A DNA stretch of 39,534 nt from CAZDHT01 sp964505325 (lineage in GTDB: Bacteria; Planctomycetota; PUPC01): positions 1-39,534 of the forward strand of contig CAZDHT010000016.1 of the NCBI GenBank assembly GCA_964505325.1. Direction: 5' to 3'. Both the position numbers and the translations under genes were made by a program. Position 1 is the stretch's first letter, and every line of letters begins with the position of its first letter. Below are positions 38,598 through 39,534 of the stretch, piece after piece. The notes beneath the pieces are model-generated. The model was not told the origin of the DNA. It worked only from the letters and a program-made list of their open reading frames with translations, and searched no databases.

Positions 38598-39340
38598 TCG
38601 CCACCTCCCGCCGCGGCGGTCGCTTCGCGCCCCACGGTCAGCTTGCGGAAGATCGCATCCAGGCTCCCGCCGATCTCCTCACGGAGCTTGTCGGGGGTGG
38701 AGTCGACGCGAATCCGGCCCCGATCAATGATGATCATTCGGTTGCAGATGGCATCCACCTCCTCGAGAATGTGCGTCGAGACAACGATGCACTTGTCCTT
38801 GGCCAGTTTCTTGATCAACTGTCGCACATCGTGCTTCTGGTTGGGGTCGAGGCCGTCCGTCGGCTCGTCCAGAATGAGGACCGGCGGATCGTGGATGAGC
38901 GCCTGCGCCAGCCCCACGCGGCGACGATAACCCTTCGATAGCGTGCCGATGGGCTGGTGCATCACCCCCGCCAGCGCGCAGGACGCGGCCACCCTGTCAA
39001 TTGCATCCCGCCGGTCGGCTGCGCGGATGCCGCGCGCCTGGCACACGAACTTCAGGAACGCCCCGGACGTCATCTCGTCGTAGGCGGGAACGTTCTCCGC
39101 CAGGTAGCCGATGCGCCGCCGCACCTCGACCGGCTGCTGGACGACGTCATACCCGGCCACGGTGGCGGTACCGCCGTCCGGCGCCAGAAAGCAGCTCAAC
39201 ATCCGCATCGTCGTGGTCTTCCCCGCGCCGTTCGGCCCCAGGAAGCCCAGCACATCGCCGTTGTCCGCCTCGAAGGAGACCCCGTCGACCGCGACGATCG
39301 GTCCGAACGTCTTCCGCAGCTCCTTCACCTGAATTATCAA
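38594..39340 (-). CDS. ABC transporter ATP-binding protein (GldA-like)
   Basis: This 248-residue ATPase energises the GldF-like permease. FLGPNGAGKTTT holds the Walker A (35-42), YLAENVPAYDEMT the Q-loop region, TLSKGYRRRVGLAQAL the ABC signature (LSKGY instead of LSGGQ, as common in ABC-2 ATPases), VLILDEPTDGLDP the Walker B and D-loop, and VVSTHILEEV the switch His. The start is TTG 39340, with AAGGAGG 10 nt upstream and no better in-frame codon. It is the first gene of the four-gene minus-strand operon, behind a good promoter. Confidence 0.93.
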   Translation of the reverse strand: MIIQVKELRKTFGPIVAVDGVSFEADNGDVLGFLGPNGAGKTTTMRMLSCFLAPDGGTATVAGYDVVQQPVEVRRRIGYLAENVPAYDEMTSGAFLKFVCQARGIRAADRRDAIDRVAASCALAGVMHQPIGTLSKGYRRRVGLAQALIHDPPVLILDEPTDGLDPNQKHDVRQLIKKLAKDKCIVVSTHILEEVDAICNRMIIIDRGRIRVDSTPDKLREEIGGSLDAIFRKLTVGREATAAAGGGE

Positions 39341-39421
39341 CCTGCTTAGCCCTCCTTAACACCGGAGCCGAGCATGCCTATACATGATTCCAGCCCGGTT
39401 CGAGCCCCATTCGAACTTTGT

Positions 39422-39449
39422 ATTCTACCATCGTCCGGGACACAGTCAA
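39422..39449 (-). promoter_or_regulatory. Sigma70-like promoter of the Gld-type ABC operon
   Basis: On the minus strand TTGACT (39449-39444), 16 nt, then TAGAAT (39427-39422) match consensus at 5 of 6 each. A start near 39415 gives a leader of about 75 nt before TTG 39340. The rest of 39341-39534 shows nothing further that I can name. Confidence 0.65.
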
Positions 39450-39534
39450 GCTTTGGCGCCGCTGAGGTTCGGGGTCAAAGAGGCATTTGCTTTGCTCCGA
39501 AGGTGTTGAGTGTGAGAGGGATACGCGGGGGCGA

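Overview
The window is GC-rich (roughly two thirds G+C) chromosomal DNA from a diderm bacterium, most likely a member of the Planctomycetota or a close PVC relative. This is inferred from an LEPR-XLL surface protein, a GldA/GldF/GldG-like ABC cassette with a DUF4340 protein, LPS genes (lptB, heptose/core enzymes, LPS-type kinases), a cytoplasmic sulfatase and heparinase II/III-like lyase, and many Gfo/Idh/MocA and URO-D-like proteins. No rRNA, tRNA, CRISPR array, transposase or phage gene was recognised. Layout: (1) 75-6204, plus strand: a polyol/uronide-type catabolic operon with an MDR dehydrogenase, a mannitol-1-phosphate-dehydrogenase-like enzyme, a heparinase II/III-like protein and a Gfo/Idh/MocA oxidoreductase. 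(2) 12253-6215, minus strand: a convergent operon with a DegT/DnrJ aminotransferase, a NagB-like deaminase, an amidohydrolase, a sulfatase and a URO-D-like protein; it reads as processing of sulfated or amino sugars. (3) 12471-18693, plus strand: an envelope block with an unusual signal peptidase I, lptB, a nucleotidyltransferase-glycosyltransferase fusion, a two-domain LPS-type kinase and a GT4 glycosyltransferase. (4) 19082-31825, plus strand: a 12.7-kb tightly packed sugar operon led by a DeoR-type regulator behind a good sigma70-like promoter. It holds a class I aldolase, two URO-D-like proteins, three Gfo/Idh/MocA proteins, a class III aminotransferase, an amidohydrolase, an AraA/FucI-like isomerase and an FGGY kinase. 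(5) 33848-31932, minus strand: a secreted LEPR-XLL repeat protein. (6) 39340-34160, minus strand: an ABC ATPase, a permease, a GldG-like protein and a DUF4340-parvulin fusion. The isomerase, kinase and aldolase of block 4 suggest a fucose/rhamnose-style route: aldose to ketose, ketose phosphate, then C-C cleavage. The oxidoreductases, aminotransferase, amidohydrolase and URO-D-like proteins would act before it on a modified (perhaps amino, oxidised or methylated) sugar. No sugar transporter is visible. The sulfatase and the lyase have no signal peptide, so an intracellular job on imported oligosaccharides is likely. Besides the genes, the DNA carries two families of dispersed repeats that sit at gene 3' ends: a 92-bp palindromic element starting exactly at stop codons, and a ~50-bp element at the ends of the GT4 and LEPR genes. 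It also carries a cluster of short-loop hairpins at 18741-18958, an intrinsic-terminator look-alike inside the heparinase gene, and a possible H-type pseudoknot at 34041-34080. The most promising candidate for an undescribed system is block 4, with its URO-D-like proteins that lack a corrinoid partner and its Gfo proteins with altered EKP motifs.
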